From JBFLYC01 sp040756735 (GTDB taxonomy: Bacteria > Bacillota > DSM-16504 > Desulfitibacterales > Desulfitibacteraceae), in contig JBFLYC010000019.1 in the NCBI GenBank assembly GCA_040756735.1, positions 1 to 64,000 on the forward strand: a stretch of 64,000 bases of DNA. Direction: 5' to 3'. Below are positions 1 through 7,855 of the stretch, piece by piece; position 1 is the first letter of the stretch, and each line of letters opens with the position of its first letter. Position numbers and translations under genes: made by a program. The notes beneath the pieces are model-generated. The model was not told where the DNA came from. It searched no databases and worked only from the letters and a program-made list of their open reading frames with translations.

Positions 1-146
1 CAGGCGCTGTAGTTGCAAAGATTGCTGATAAGCACAAAACAACCCAAACGTTCTTTGGCACGTTCTAATGCCTTTTCATCAAGCTCGCCTATTTCTAGAC
101 AAATACGGTAAACCTGCTGATACTGTGAAAGTATATACATCCGGCT
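1..146 (-). pseudogene. Transposase fragment (IS1634/IS4-like), runs off the window
   Basis: An open frame runs from just after the stop codon at 147-149 to the window edge. It includes the segment ERLGCFVLISN preceded by an IGELDEKAL stretch. This pattern is typical of the C-terminal half of IS1634-type DDE transposases, where a short motif of the form RFVLITN follows a helical region. There is no start with a ribosome site, and the frame is continuous with the truncated sensor gene upstream, so I read it as the inner part of an insertion sequence fused to that gene. The remainder would lie to the left of base 1. The family assignment rests on pattern memory only. Confidence 0.45.
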
Positions 147-635
147 TTAAATACCTTGCTCTTCAAAACTTCCGTGGCTGTAAATCTTTTCGCCATTGAT
201 ATAAAGGCTGTATTCTGTGTATATTTCAGATGTTTTAATACTTAAATTTTTATATATTTTTGGGGTATATACTACAAGCCTGTATGTGGCACAGCCTTTT
301 GAAGGTAAGTTTAGTTCGTCATACCTTGTCCAATAAAGGGGTGCAGGATAATAACCTGTTAATTGGACTTCGGGGAGTTCAAAATCACCGGGCTTAATGA
401 GCTGGTCCCAATAAAATTCCCAATTTCCATCCAATTTAATATTGCCATTAGCTTCCATATCCCAGTTAATTAAATCCATTTTGCCTTTTTCAACTACAAG
501 AGAATTTGAACTCAAAGGTTCACTGTTTGAAAAATAATAAACAGAAACTAAGACAGTGATTAAGAAAATCAACATAACCGTAATAGATAAAATCTGGTTT
601 ATTTTTACAATATCCTTAAAGTTGTATCTATTAAT
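147..635 (-). pseudogene. 5' part of a 7TMR-DISM-type membrane sensor gene, truncated
   Basis: The frame encodes one hydrophobic N-terminal segment followed by a beta-rich extracytoplasmic segment with GNWEFYW, a later PLYW and YSLYINGEKIYSHG. This matches the jelly-roll sensor domain found at the N-terminus of 7TM-DISM histidine kinases and cyclases. Such proteins run to several hundred residues; here the frame stops at 147-149, immediately before transposase-like sequence, so the membrane and signalling parts are gone. The first ATG is at 575, but the frame stays open upstream with basic residues before the membrane segment. A good ribosome site (GGAGAGG, 642-648) lies just before an ATT codon at 633-635, so the true start may be non-standard or mutated. 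Confidence 0.5.
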
Positions 636-696
636 GTTACCCTCTCCTAATCTAGAGCAGATGTTTAGAGATTCTTAAATTATCACCAATTAGCAT

Positions 697-1475
697 TTAC
701 CAGTATTCGTTTGTTTCTCTTCCCCCAGCAGCCTCCATTATCCTGTTCTTCATTTTATAGCTATATTTATTGTTTCTTAGCAGTTCAAAAAGTGGCTCCT
801 GAACCATTTCAAGAGGACATCTGCTTAATCGTTTTAGTATTTCTGCATATAGTTGTCTTGTGGTATTATTGGATGGAGTTCTAGCGAGCTCATTTACAAA
901 TGCGTCTATTGTACTCTTTTCTGATATCTTTGAAGATAGTATTTCTACTATTTTTTCCTCATATAAACGTCTTCAAGGGTTTCTGCAGGACCCAATCCCA
1001 TATAGTATTTGATTAAACCTTTATAGGCGCTTTCATTTCCAATATATACATATGTGGAAAGACCTAATATAGCATTTTTTACGACCTCATTGTCGGAATC
1101 ATACAAGTATCTGATAATCTCATCAACATTTTGATATTTCATCTGTTCAACCCGAAGGTATGCATATATGTCCTCGCCTTCAGGGACTTCAAGGATTTCA
1201 AGTTCACTAAATTGCTCACAGGCCTCCTTTTCCCCGTTATAAAGTTTTTGCAAATATAATTCATAGCAGCTAGAAAAATCTTCAAGGTCAAAGATCTCAT
1301 CCAGGTAGGGTTCAAAAACTTTGTCATTCAAGCATACACCCAAATTTAAATCATCCTGGTCTTGCCAAAAGGAACTGCAATTTTGGCAGATTCGATCAAG
1401 TTCCATTAAGTCATCCTCGCTTTCAGCGTTATATTTGTCACCAGTTGTGTTAGTCACCCTGTTCACCCCTTTCAT
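697..1475 (-). pseudogene. HEAT-repeat-like protein with Cys cluster, interrupted by a -1 frameshift
   Basis: The first frame runs from ATG 1475 (site AGGGG just upstream) to a TAG at 948-950. A second frame, offset by -1, picks up exactly there and continues to TAA at 697-699, giving a combined product of about 259 residues. The switch point is a run of six A (951-956). The N-terminal part has CQNC plus a further Cys some 16 residues on, a possible metal site. The remainder is alpha-helical and resembles HEAT-type repeats (for example SDNEVVKNAILGL). A lost base in the A-run, a sequencing slip or real frameshifting all fit. I do not recognise the family. Its neighbours are remnants, which favours decay. 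Confidence 0.55.
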
Positions 1476-1559
1476 ATGTTTCTATTATATCTGTTTTCCA
1501 AGAGTATTTCTATAAATATTGGGGGCAAAAGTTTAATGGAGTGCCCTAATATTAAGAGC

Positions 1560-1720
1560 GATCCAGTTTCACTTATAGAAGTCCAGCAGAACTTTGATTT
1601 GCTGCTATAATCAAATTCATCACTGTCTTCTAACTGCCAGATCCCCTCCAACGGTGGAACCACATACTCAAAATAATCAAGTTCTTGTAAGTTAGCCTTA
1701 ATTACTAAATTTTTACCCCC
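1560..1720 (-). pseudogene. GyrI-like small-molecule-binding domain remnant
   Basis: Translation of the minus strand gives FEYVVPPLEGIW, then FDYSSKSKFCWTSI. This is the signature of the GyrI-like small-molecule-binding family, where a VxPPLEGLWW stretch is followed by FDY and KFKWTSMIRQP. The conserved continuation after the Trp-Thr-Ser is lost and the frame degenerates, and there is no plausible start upstream. I therefore call it a remnant of a regulator or stand-alone GyrI-like gene. Confidence 0.5.
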
Positions 1721-1730
1721 TAAAACGCCA

Positions 1731-1756
1731 AAAAGCCCTTATGTAAAGGACTTTTC
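1731..1756 (-). terminator. Intrinsic terminator downstream of the tRNA-Ser fragment
   Basis: Read on the minus strand the sequence forms AAAAGTCCTT, a 5-base loop and AAGGGCTTTTT, with one G-T pair, ending in a T-run. It sits about 30 bases after the tRNA 3' end, as expected for the native tRNA terminator. Confidence 0.55.
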
Positions 1757-1782
1757 ATTGTATTAAAGTTTAAGTTTTTATT

Positions 1783-1842
1783 TGGGCGGAGAAGGTGTGA
1801 TTCGAACCCACGTGCCCTTGCGGACAACCGCATTTCGAGTCG
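1783..1842 (-). tRNA. tRNA-Ser(CGA) 3' portion only, probable integration scar
   Basis: The minus strand reads from an anticodon loop CTCGAAA through a long serine-type variable arm (GTCCGCAAGGGCAC), a T-loop GGTTCGAAT and an acceptor strand CTTCTCC, G discriminator, CCCA. The anticodon is CGA. The 5' half (acceptor, D-arm and 5' anticodon stem) is absent: the bases before the loop do not pair with TGCGG. One T-stem position is mismatched (GTGGG against CACAC). This is not a functional tRNA. Loss of everything upstream of the anticodon loop is what a tRNA-targeting integrase or a later deletion would leave. Confidence 0.7.
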
Positions 1843-2055
1843 TTGAAATTGAGGGTTCGCGGGGGATTATTGGGTACGTTTGGGTGCGGCTCGGAACGAC
1901 GAAAATGCTGTGTTGATGCGGGTTTGATGGCAATAATTAAGCAGGCAAGCGGTCAAATGCGCCCGCTCAACCGTAGGTGAGGTCTTAAAGCGCTGCCGGG
2001 AAAAAGACCTTACCTTGCAGAAAGCTCAGGCCATGACTCGGAAAAGATTACAACA
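1843..2055. other. Non-coding flank of the tRNA scar
   Basis: I see no gene in this stretch. It begins exactly where similarity to tRNA-Ser stops and runs into the transposase remnant. The last 40-60 bases may be a degenerate 5' part of the transposase reading frame (residues before LLYPAAAKKYL), but no start or terminal inverted repeat is visible. Confidence 0.4.
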
Positions 2056-2841
2056 TTGTTGTATCCGGCGGCAGCAAAAAAGTATCTAAAACCGGAACCT
2101 GACTATGCGTCTATTTACAACGAGATCAAAAAAACACCCGAAAATTCTCTCACTGTTGCAGGTGATGGTACTCCTTTGGAAACTGCTAGATATCCTAGAA
2201 GCAAACCTGCTTGTGTTTGTAGTGCCCAAGGTATAGCGAATTATAACCACCCTCGCCTTTATTCTCAACCTGATTGCAACTCAGGCTGGGATAGCTCTAG
2301 GGAAAGGTATTTCAATGGATACCATCTCTACATGATATCTGCTAGTGACAGTCCATACGATTTGCCTTTGTATCCTAGACTACAGCCTGCATCTCGGCAC
2401 GATGCTGTTAGCTTTGTCGCTAGCTCTATTGAGTTTTCGCAGCGTTTCTCCTTGGGCACTATTGATAAGTTTCTACTTGATGCGGCTCATGATGCTCAAG
2501 CTATTTATGTGTTGTTACTTAATCAGCAAATTGAGCCTTTTATTGATCTAAATCCTAGAACAAAGAAAAATTACAACTCTAAGAGTGATATTCAAATATC
2601 TCCTAAGGGTATTCCTATCTGTCCTATTGGTAAAGAAATGAAACCCAATGGGTACGATGCTTCCCAGAACCGTCAAAAATGGAGATGTCCTCTTGCTAGG
2701 GGGTCTCATATTTCATGCAAAAAACCTTGCTCTACTGCTAAATACGGTCGTACATTCCATACTTTTTCAAGTGATAATCCACGGGAGCCTCTTTGCCAAT
2801 GCTGGCATTACAATAAACACTATCACAATCACAAGCAATAA
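2056..2841 (+). pseudogene. DDE transposase remnant (IS1182/IS4-like), truncated at both ends
   Basis: The frame carries two expected Asp contexts of a DDE transposase: LTVAGDGTPL near residue 35 and DKFLLDAAHDAQAIY near residue 140. These are followed by the Cys-rich segment GIPICPIGKEM and QKWRCPLARG seen in a family of clostridial transposases. After SSDNPRE the family-typical RLFT-IPRG and RT-ER block with the catalytic Glu is missing, and the reading drifts into unrelated sequence. There is no ribosome site before the first ATG, which lies inside the conserved region. I infer a dead transposase fragment. Confidence 0.55.
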
Positions 2842-2948
2842 ATTCTTGAATGCTTTTCCACCTTTCTTAATTTATTCCTCTTCACCCCTTAGTGTGTTTT
2901 AAGAGCTAAAAGGTTCCCATTTTTTATAAAAAAATTAATATTTTACAA

Positions 2949-2974
2949 AAAAATAGGACTTACGTCCTATTTTT
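2949..2974. terminator. Bidirectional intrinsic terminator
   Basis: A perfect 11-bp stem (AAAAATAGGAC / GTCCTATTTTT) with a 4-base loop, rich in A on one side and T on the other. It ends the aminotransferase transcript on the minus strand and could also stop reading from the transposase remnant. Confidence 0.8.
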
Positions 2975-2996
2975 CTTTCTATTAAAAAAAGGTGTT

Positions 2997-4154
2997 TTAA
3001 CTCTCTTCTATGATTTCTTTTAAGGCTTTTAGGGTATAGTTCACTTCAGCTTCAGTGTTGAACCAGCCAAAGCTGAAGCGGACCGTACCCTCTGGAAAGG
3101 TTCCCATGTTCTCATGTGCCAGGGGTGCACAGTGCAAGCCCGAGCGAGTCATTATGCCATAGACGCTATCTAAAACAAAGCTTAACTGCCCGCCGTCCAT
3201 TTCTTTAATATTGATGGATACGCAAGGAGTTTGTCTTTCCAAAATGTTGGCTCCATAAACCTGTATCTGGGGCAGTTCCCTGCATCCTTCCACAAATGTG
3301 CGCAAAAGCTTTAACTCATGCTCCCTGATTTTATCAATGCCTGTGTTTTGCACAAACTCTATTCCTGCAGCCAATCCCATGATTCCCGGTGTATTTGGCG
3401 TACCGCTTTCAAGCCTGTCAGGAAAAAAATCCGGCTGTGCCAGTATATGAGATCTGCTGCCTGTTCCCCCTAAAATTAAGGGTTCAATACAACCTGCTGC
3501 CTGTTCATCAATGCATACTCCCCCAACCCCTGGCGGACCGTACAATCCCTTGTGGCCTGTAAAGGTGAGAAAGCTTGCCCCGCATTTTTGCATGTCTATG
3601 GGTATGCTGCCTGCAGTCTGAGCAGTATCCAAAAGATACAGCAATCCATGTTCATGGGCAATTTTTCCAACTTCTTCTGCATTTTGAATGGTTCCAAACA
3701 CATTAGATGCGTGGTTCAAGACAATCATCCTGGTATTTGTATTGACAGCCTTTGAGATATCCTCAGGATTAACGAAGCCGTACTTATCGGCCTTGATAAC
3801 GGTATAACTAATGACCCCAGAGTTTTTGAGACTGTGCAGGGGGCGGGCAACTGAATTATGCTCCAATCCGGTTGTGATTACGTGGTCACCTGGTTTTAAC
3901 ACCCCTTTAAGAACAAAATTAATGGCATAAGTAATGTTAAGGGTAAAAACCACCTTAGCTGTTTCCTGGCAGTTAAAAAAGCGGGCTACAGCCTCTCTAC
4001 CCTTTAAAATCTGCCTGTCTGCTTCTAAAGCCAACATATATCCTCCCCTGCCGGGACTTACTCCAATCTTGTTAAAATAGCTGCACATAGCTTCTTGAAC
4101 CGCCTGGGGTTTGGGATATGTGGTAGCAGCGTTATCTAAATATATTTTTTCCAT
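2997..4154 (-). CDS. Class V aminotransferase / cysteine desulfurase-family protein (selenium cluster)
   Basis: A PLP enzyme of the NifS/SufS/selenocysteine-lyase fold, 385 residues. It has YLDNAATTYPKP at the N-terminus, the PLP-contacting Asp in LLDTAQT (residue 176), the Schiff-base Lys in FTGHKGLYGPPG (Lys202) and the persulfide-type Cys in RSGLHCAPLAH (Cys342). It would mobilise S or Se from cysteine or selenocysteine in the cytosol. I chose ATG 4154 (GGGAGGAAA nearby) over the longer frame. It overlaps the end of the LysR gene by 23 bases, so the two are co-transcribed. Its position beside yedE, yedF and a DUF3343 gene points to selenium handling rather than general Fe-S assembly; substrate preference is inference. 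Confidence 0.85.
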   Translation of the reverse strand: MEKIYLDNAATTYPKPQAVQEAMCSYFNKIGVSPGRGGYMLALEADRQILKGREAVARFFNCQETAKVVFTLNITYAINFVLKGVLKPGDHVITTGLEHNSVARPLHSLKNSGVISYTVIKADKYGFVNPEDISKAVNTNTRMIVLNHASNVFGTIQNAEEVGKIAHEHGLLYLLDTAQTAGSIPIDMQKCGASFLTFTGHKGLYGPPGVGGVCIDEQAAGCIEPLILGGTGSRSHILAQPDFFPDRLESGTPNTPGIMGLAAGIEFVQNTGIDKIREHELKLLRTFVEGCRELPQIQVYGANILERQTPCVSINIKEMDGGQLSFVLDSVYGIMTRSGLHCAPLAHENMGTFPEGTVRFSFGWFNTEAEVNYTLKALKEIIEES

Positions 4155-5052
4155 TGATAATTTCCTCCCTATGCAAGGCCTCACAAAAATCTATGAACTC
4201 CTGTGCCAGAGGAGATAAAGTCTTCTGTGTATTATAGGCCAAATAAAACTCTCTTTCCTTGTTAAACTCCACCATATTATAAGCGTTGATCAAGCCGCTC
4301 TCAAAATAATCCTGGGCAGCAGTCATGGAAATGATAGATAGTCCCATACCTTCTTTTACCGCCTGCTTAATGGATTGGACGTTATCAAAATAGCCTATTA
4401 TTTTAAAGTCTTTGATTGCCAACCCTGCCTCTTTCATGATTTTTTCCACTACAGCTTGAGTTCCTGAACCTGCCTTTCTGAAAATAAAGCTGTAGTCGTA
4501 AAGTTCCAGTATGGATACTGGGCTTGCTAAAATAATATCTTTGGGGGTTATAAGAACCAGTTTTTCACTGAAAAAGGGAGTATATTTTATTTTATCCAGC
4601 TCATACATATCACCCAGGATGCCCACATCAGCCTCTCCCCTAATTAAACATTCCACCACCCCTTGGGAGTCGCTCTGGTTCAAGGTAAAATCAATCCCAG
4701 GATATTTTTTGAGGAAACGTGCAATTAGTGAAGGCGCCATATATTGAGCCGGCACAGTACTAGCTGCAATATAAATACTTCCCTCGACCTTACCCGTCCA
4801 CTCCTTTAGGTCCCATACCATGGCATCCCTCAAGTTGAGGATCTGGCTACACCAGTAATAAAGCCTCTCGCCAAAGGGAGTCAAAATCACTTCTTTGCCC
4901 ATTCTATCAAAGAGCTTCTGCCCGAAATGCTTTTCCAAACTGCTTATATGAGTGCTGACTGTAGATTGGCTTAAAAAAATACTCTCGGCTGCCTTGGAAA
5001 AACTTTTTTGCTCGGCAACCCTTACAAAGGCAACAAGTTGGTGAAACTGCAT
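4132..5052 (-). CDS. LysR-family regulator of the selenium cluster
   Basis: A LysR-type regulator of 306 residues: N-terminal winged helix-turn-helix (FVRVAEQKSFSKAA, then LSQSTVSTHISSLE) and a C-terminal periplasmic-binding-like effector domain from about residue 90. I chose the start MQFHQL at 5052, as in the family, over an ATG eight codons upstream. It is divergent from yedE across a 160-bp intergenic region containing a LysR-type dyad, and it overlaps the aminotransferase gene downstream. Selenium-cluster LysR proteins are a recognised subfamily. The effector is unknown. Confidence 0.85.
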   Translation of the reverse strand: MQFHQLVAFVRVAEQKSFSKAAESIFLSQSTVSTHISSLEKHFGQKLFDRMGKEVILTPFGERLYYWCSQILNLRDAMVWDLKEWTGKVEGSIYIAASTVPAQYMAPSLIARFLKKYPGIDFTLNQSDSQGVVECLIRGEADVGILGDMYELDKIKYTPFFSEKLVLITPKDIILASPVSILELYDYSFIFRKAGSGTQAVVEKIMKEAGLAIKDFKIIGYFDNVQSIKQAVKEGMGLSIISMTAAQDYFESGLINAYNMVEFNKEREFYLAYNTQKTLSPLAQEFIDFCEALHREEIINGKNIFR

Positions 5053-5085
5053 TTTCAGGCCCCCTTTTCTTATCATACACTAATA

Positions 5086-5102
5086 TCTATTCTATCAATA
5101 GA
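5086..5102. promoter_or_regulatory. Candidate LysR operator between lysR and yedE
   Basis: The dyad TCTATT-ctatc-AATAGA has the T-N11-A geometry of LysR-type binding sites. It lies about 35 bases from the lysR start and 110 from yedE, in the only divergent gap of the cluster. Two TATAAT-like hexamers (5153 and 5164) lie between it and yedE. Confidence 0.45.
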
Positions 5103-5212
5103 GGCCAATCTCCTTTATCTATATAAAATATTTTTGTTCAAAATTCTTCATAGTATAATGATTATAATGATGGCGATAGGATTCTACTATAAGTTTCAAG
5201 GAAGGTGAACTA

Positions 5213-6307
5213 ATGGAAAAAGTCAAGATTATTTTTGCAGGAGCAGTTGTAGGTTTACTAGGTGTTTTGCTGGTGCTCCTTGGAAATCCGGCTAATATGG
5301 GTATCTGCCTGGCATGTTTTTTAAGAGACATATCTGGCGGATTAGGTTTCCACAGGGCAGCTGTGGTGCAGTATTTGAGACCTGAGATTTCCGGGTTTAT
5401 CTTAGGCTCTTTTATCAGCGCCTTTGCAGCCAAGGAATTCAAGCCCAGAGGAGGCTCATCACCTGCAGTCAGGTTTTTTATCGCAGTATTTGTAATGATA
5501 GGGGCCCTGGTCTTTTTAGGATGCCCTTTAAGAATGCTGTTTAGGATGTCCGCCGGGGATTTAAATGCATGGATAGCTCTACCAGGGTTTATTTTTGGAA
5601 TCTATGCCGGAATATTCTTTTTGAGGAGAGGTTACAGCCTGGGCAAAAGCAGTACACAACCTAAAGCTAACGGCTTCTTGCTGCCCCTTTTAGCGGTAAT
5701 CCTTTTGGTATTCCTTTTGATAAAACCAACTTTCATCTTTTTTAGCCAGGAGGGACCGGGTTCCATGACTGCTCCGGCAATACTAGCCCTGGCTGCAGGG
5801 TTGATTGTTGGAATAGCCGCCCAGCGCACTAGACTTTGTACTGCCGGTGGATTTAGGGATATTATTTTGCTTAAAGATTTTCATTTAGCATCAGGAATCT
5901 TCTCCTTATTTGCCGCTGCCTTCATTGCCAACCTGATTTTTGGAAAGTTTAACTTATCTTTCATGGGTCAGCCTATTGCCCACGCCGATGGCTTATGGAA
6001 TTTCCTGGGTATGACCCTGGCAGGTTTCGGGTCCATACTCCTTGGAGGTTGTCCGTTAAGACAGACCATTTTGGCTGGAGAAGGAGATAGCGATGCTGCC
6101 ATAACTGTATTGGGATTAATAGTCGGTGCTGCTGTAGCCCATAACTTCGGACTGGCATCAAGTGCAGCTGGAGTGACTATGGGAGGCAAAGCAGCGGTTG
6201 TCATAGGCTTTGCCTTTGTCTTGGCCACTGCAATACTTAATACTTCTGAAATAAACTCCAAATTAAACTCCAAATTAATCAAGGGAGGGAAAAACTTAAA
6301 TGCCTAA
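5213..6307 (+). CDS. yedE: YedE-type selenium-metabolism membrane transporter
   Basis: A 364-residue polytopic membrane protein with about nine to ten hydrophobic segments, of the YeeE/YedE (DUF395) fold. Conserved Cys sites are visible: GICLACF (Cys32 and Cys35), GCPLRM near 105, RLCTAGGF near 210 and GGCPLRQ near 280. The paired GCPLR motifs are diagnostic of this family, which passes thiosulfate-like or selenium species across the membrane by Cys relay. A good ribosome site (AAGGAAGGTGA) precedes ATG 5213. The stop overlaps the yedF start by 8 bases, indicating coupled translation. A role in selenium uptake follows from the association with YedF. Confidence 0.85.
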   Translation: MEKVKIIFAGAVVGLLGVLLVLLGNPANMGICLACFLRDISGGLGFHRAAVVQYLRPEISGFILGSFISAFAAKEFKPRGGSSPAVRFFIAVFVMIGALVFLGCPLRMLFRMSAGDLNAWIALPGFIFGIYAGIFFLRRGYSLGKSSTQPKANGFLLPLLAVILLVFLLIKPTFIFFSQEGPGSMTAPAILALAAGLIVGIAAQRTRLCTAGGFRDIILLKDFHLASGIFSLFAAAFIANLIFGKFNLSFMGQPIAHADGLWNFLGMTLAGFGSILLGGCPLRQTILAGEGDSDAAITVLGLIVGAAVAHNFGLASSAAGVTMGGKAAVVIGFAFVLATAILNTSEINSKLNSKLIKGGKNLNA

Positions 6308-6515
6308 AACAATTGACGCCAGGGGACTGTCCTGCCCGGAGCCTGTAATACTAGCCAAGAACGCAGTTGATGCCTTGACTGCAGGTGAAGAAATAATTAT
6401 CATGGTAGATGCGGAAGTGGCCAAAGAAAATGTATCCAGATACCTTCGCAATGCCAAAAAGTCAGCAAAAATTCAAGAAATTGACGGGTATTTTAAAATC
6501 TCGGTTAAAGGCTAA
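6300..6515 (+). CDS. yedF: YedF-type TusA/SirA-like sulfur/selenium carrier
   Basis: A 71-residue TusA-fold protein with the N-terminal motif GLSCPEPV (Cys12-Pro-Glu-Pro). The Cys of the CPxP motif carries persulfide, or by inference selenosulfide. It is shorter than the two-domain YedF proteins of about 200 residues, so only the TusA half is present. Translationally coupled to yedE (8-base overlap) and followed after 12 bases by the DUF3343 gene. It is the likely acceptor of S or Se from the class V aminotransferase. Confidence 0.85.
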   Translation: MPKTIDARGLSCPEPVILAKNAVDALTAGEEIIIMVDAEVAKENVSRYLRNAKKSAKIQEIDGYFKISVKG

Positions 6516-6527
6516 AGGAGTCTCAAT

Positions 6528-6797
6528 ATGTACATCATAACCTTTCCTTCAACATACCAGGCATTAAACTTTGAGAAGAAATATAAGGAAACCGGACTGA
6601 AGTTTACCCTGCGCCCGGTTCCCAGAGAAATCAGTTCAAGCTGTGGTATCGCCGCTCAATTGACAACCGATGAGATATCAATAAAAAACCTCTGGGCAGA
6701 ATGCCGCAAATACAAAATTGAAACCGACGGATTGTTTTTCCTGGAAAAACAGGGAGGAAAAGCAGTAGTCTCTACAATATTGATAGGGCAGGAATAA
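6528..6797 (+). CDS. DUF3343 putative Se/S carrier protein
   Basis: An 89-residue protein with one conserved Cys in REISSSCGIA (Cys39), the hallmark of DUF3343 proteins that accompany YedE, YedF and selenophosphate genes. The ribosome site AAAGGAG precedes the ATG. It is the last gene of the yedE operon and its stop lies inside a small hairpin. The fold and Cys suggest a carrier for sulfur or selenium. Direct biochemical evidence for the family is not known to me. Confidence 0.75.
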   Translation: MYIITFPSTYQALNFEKKYKETGLKFTLRPVPREISSSCGIAAQLTTDEISIKNLWAECRKYKIETDGLFFLEKQGGKAVVSTILIGQE

Positions 6798-6805
6798 ACC
6801 TGCCC
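6786..6805 (+). terminator. Weak terminator-like hairpin after the selenium operon
   Basis: Stem GGGCAGG / CCTGCCC with a 6-base loop that contains the DUF3343 stop codon. The downstream tract is only moderately T-rich. Confidence 0.4.
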
Positions 6806-6883
6806 TAAATGATTCTCATTCTGGTGTATAATTACTATTTTTATGTTTTTACCAGTGTTTTTTGAGATTTATTGTCCCGTTTT

Positions 6884-6913
6884 TGAGATTTTAATCCCTG
6901 AGATTTTAATCCC
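6884..6913. repeat. Perfect 15-bp tandem duplication at the spoIID-like stop codon
   Basis: TGAGATTTTAATCCC occurs twice head to tail. The stop codon of the minus-strand SpoIID-like gene lies in the second copy, so the duplication extends into the 3' end of the gene. Confidence 0.7.
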
Positions 6914-7850
6914 AGAGTTTTTCAATTCTAACATTGTTGAAGAAGAAAGATACTATATCTTCAGGAGAACGTCCTTGTTCGGCCAGGGCCCTGGCTCCCC
7001 ACTGACTCATGCCTACCCCATGCCCAAAACCTTTACCGGTGATAACTAACTGGTTGCCCTCAACTCTGATATCATCCCAGAGGGTCGAACGGACAACAGT
7101 GCTTTCCAAGGCCAGCCTTAAAGCCGGACCGCTTACAGTGGCATTCCCTACCTTCACTTTCATAGCTCTTCCTGAAGGGCCGGCATCTACAATTTCCACA
7201 GACTGTATATTGCCAGGATCAGCGCCTGTGATTTCTTTTACTGCACTGCGCACTTGGGAAATTGGAATAGATGCTGTCCAGGATTTGTTTTCCTCCAAGG
7301 TAATCTCAAAACCCGGGTCTTCTACACTTTTAATGTAAGGGGTTTCTTCGTCTGTGAAGGCAAGTCCTTCTTCAGCGCTGGCAGCCGTTTTTCCGCCGCC
7401 GTCAGCATGAAACCAGGCATTGATGAGCCTGCCCCGGTATGTAACAACTTCTCCCCGGGTAGCAGAGACTGCCTGCCTCACATTATCATTGATTTTCTCA
7501 GCATCATAAGCTTGAAATTCCTCAATGTCTGTTGAAGCGTCAGTACCCCTTTCCTGAACCCCGCCTTCTTCTATTTTCTTCAATGTAAATGTCCTTGCTA
7601 CGATTGCTTGTGCTGCCAGCGCCTCTTTCGGCCAGGTCGGATCCATCTCAGCAGCAACAACCCCAAGAAGGTATTCCTCCATTGCCATTTCTTGCACATC
7701 CCCTGTTTCAGCTATATAAACTGATAAAGTTGGTTCTTGAGGATATCTTTGACTTAAGTTATCACCAGGTTTTCGTGCAGGGCAGCCTACTGCAGCAGCA
7801 ATTAACAGAACAGTAAAAGATAGAACAATTACTCTTTTAAATAATTTCAT
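6906..7850 (-). CDS. SpoIID/LytB-domain lipoprotein (peptidoglycan lytic transglycosylase-like)
   Basis: A 314-residue exported protein. The signal peptide ends in a lipobox-like AAAVGC, so it is probably a lipoprotein. The SpoIID domain follows, with MAMEEYLLGVVAAEM (about 55-70), AKALAAQAIVARTF-like sequence, WFHADGGGKTA and the C-terminal GKGFGHGVGMSQWGA. SpoIID-family enzymes cleave glycan strands lacking stem peptides, in engulfment or cortex remodelling. It is not beside spoIIQ or spoIIID here, so it may be a SpoIID paralogue rather than SpoIID itself. Its ribosome site lies in the 3' arm of a long hairpin. Confidence 0.85.
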   Translation of the reverse strand: MKLFKRVIVLSFTVLLIAAAVGCPARKPGDNLSQRYPQEPTLSVYIAETGDVQEMAMEEYLLGVVAAEMDPTWPKEALAAQAIVARTFTLKKIEEGGVQERGTDASTDIEEFQAYDAEKINDNVRQAVSATRGEVVTYRGRLINAWFHADGGGKTAASAEEGLAFTDEETPYIKSVEDPGFEITLEENKSWTASIPISQVRSAVKEITGADPGNIQSVEIVDAGPSGRAMKVKVGNATVSGPALRLALESTVVRSTLWDDIRVEGNQLVITGKGFGHGVGMSQWGARALAEQGRSPEDIVSFFFNNVRIEKLWD

Positions 7851-7855
7851 GAAAA

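Noticed and set aside
1783..1842. Complete tRNA-Ser gene
   Set aside because: The 5' acceptor strand, D-arm and 5' anticodon stem are absent, and one T-stem pair is broken.
5119..5442. 107-codon minus-strand ORF across the lysR-yedE gap
   Set aside because: Antisense to the yedE start and to the divergent promoter region; no motif or ribosome site.
6884..6913. Possible start of a CRISPR-like array
   Set aside because: Only two directly adjacent 15-bp units with no spacers. No CRISPR array was seen anywhere in the window.
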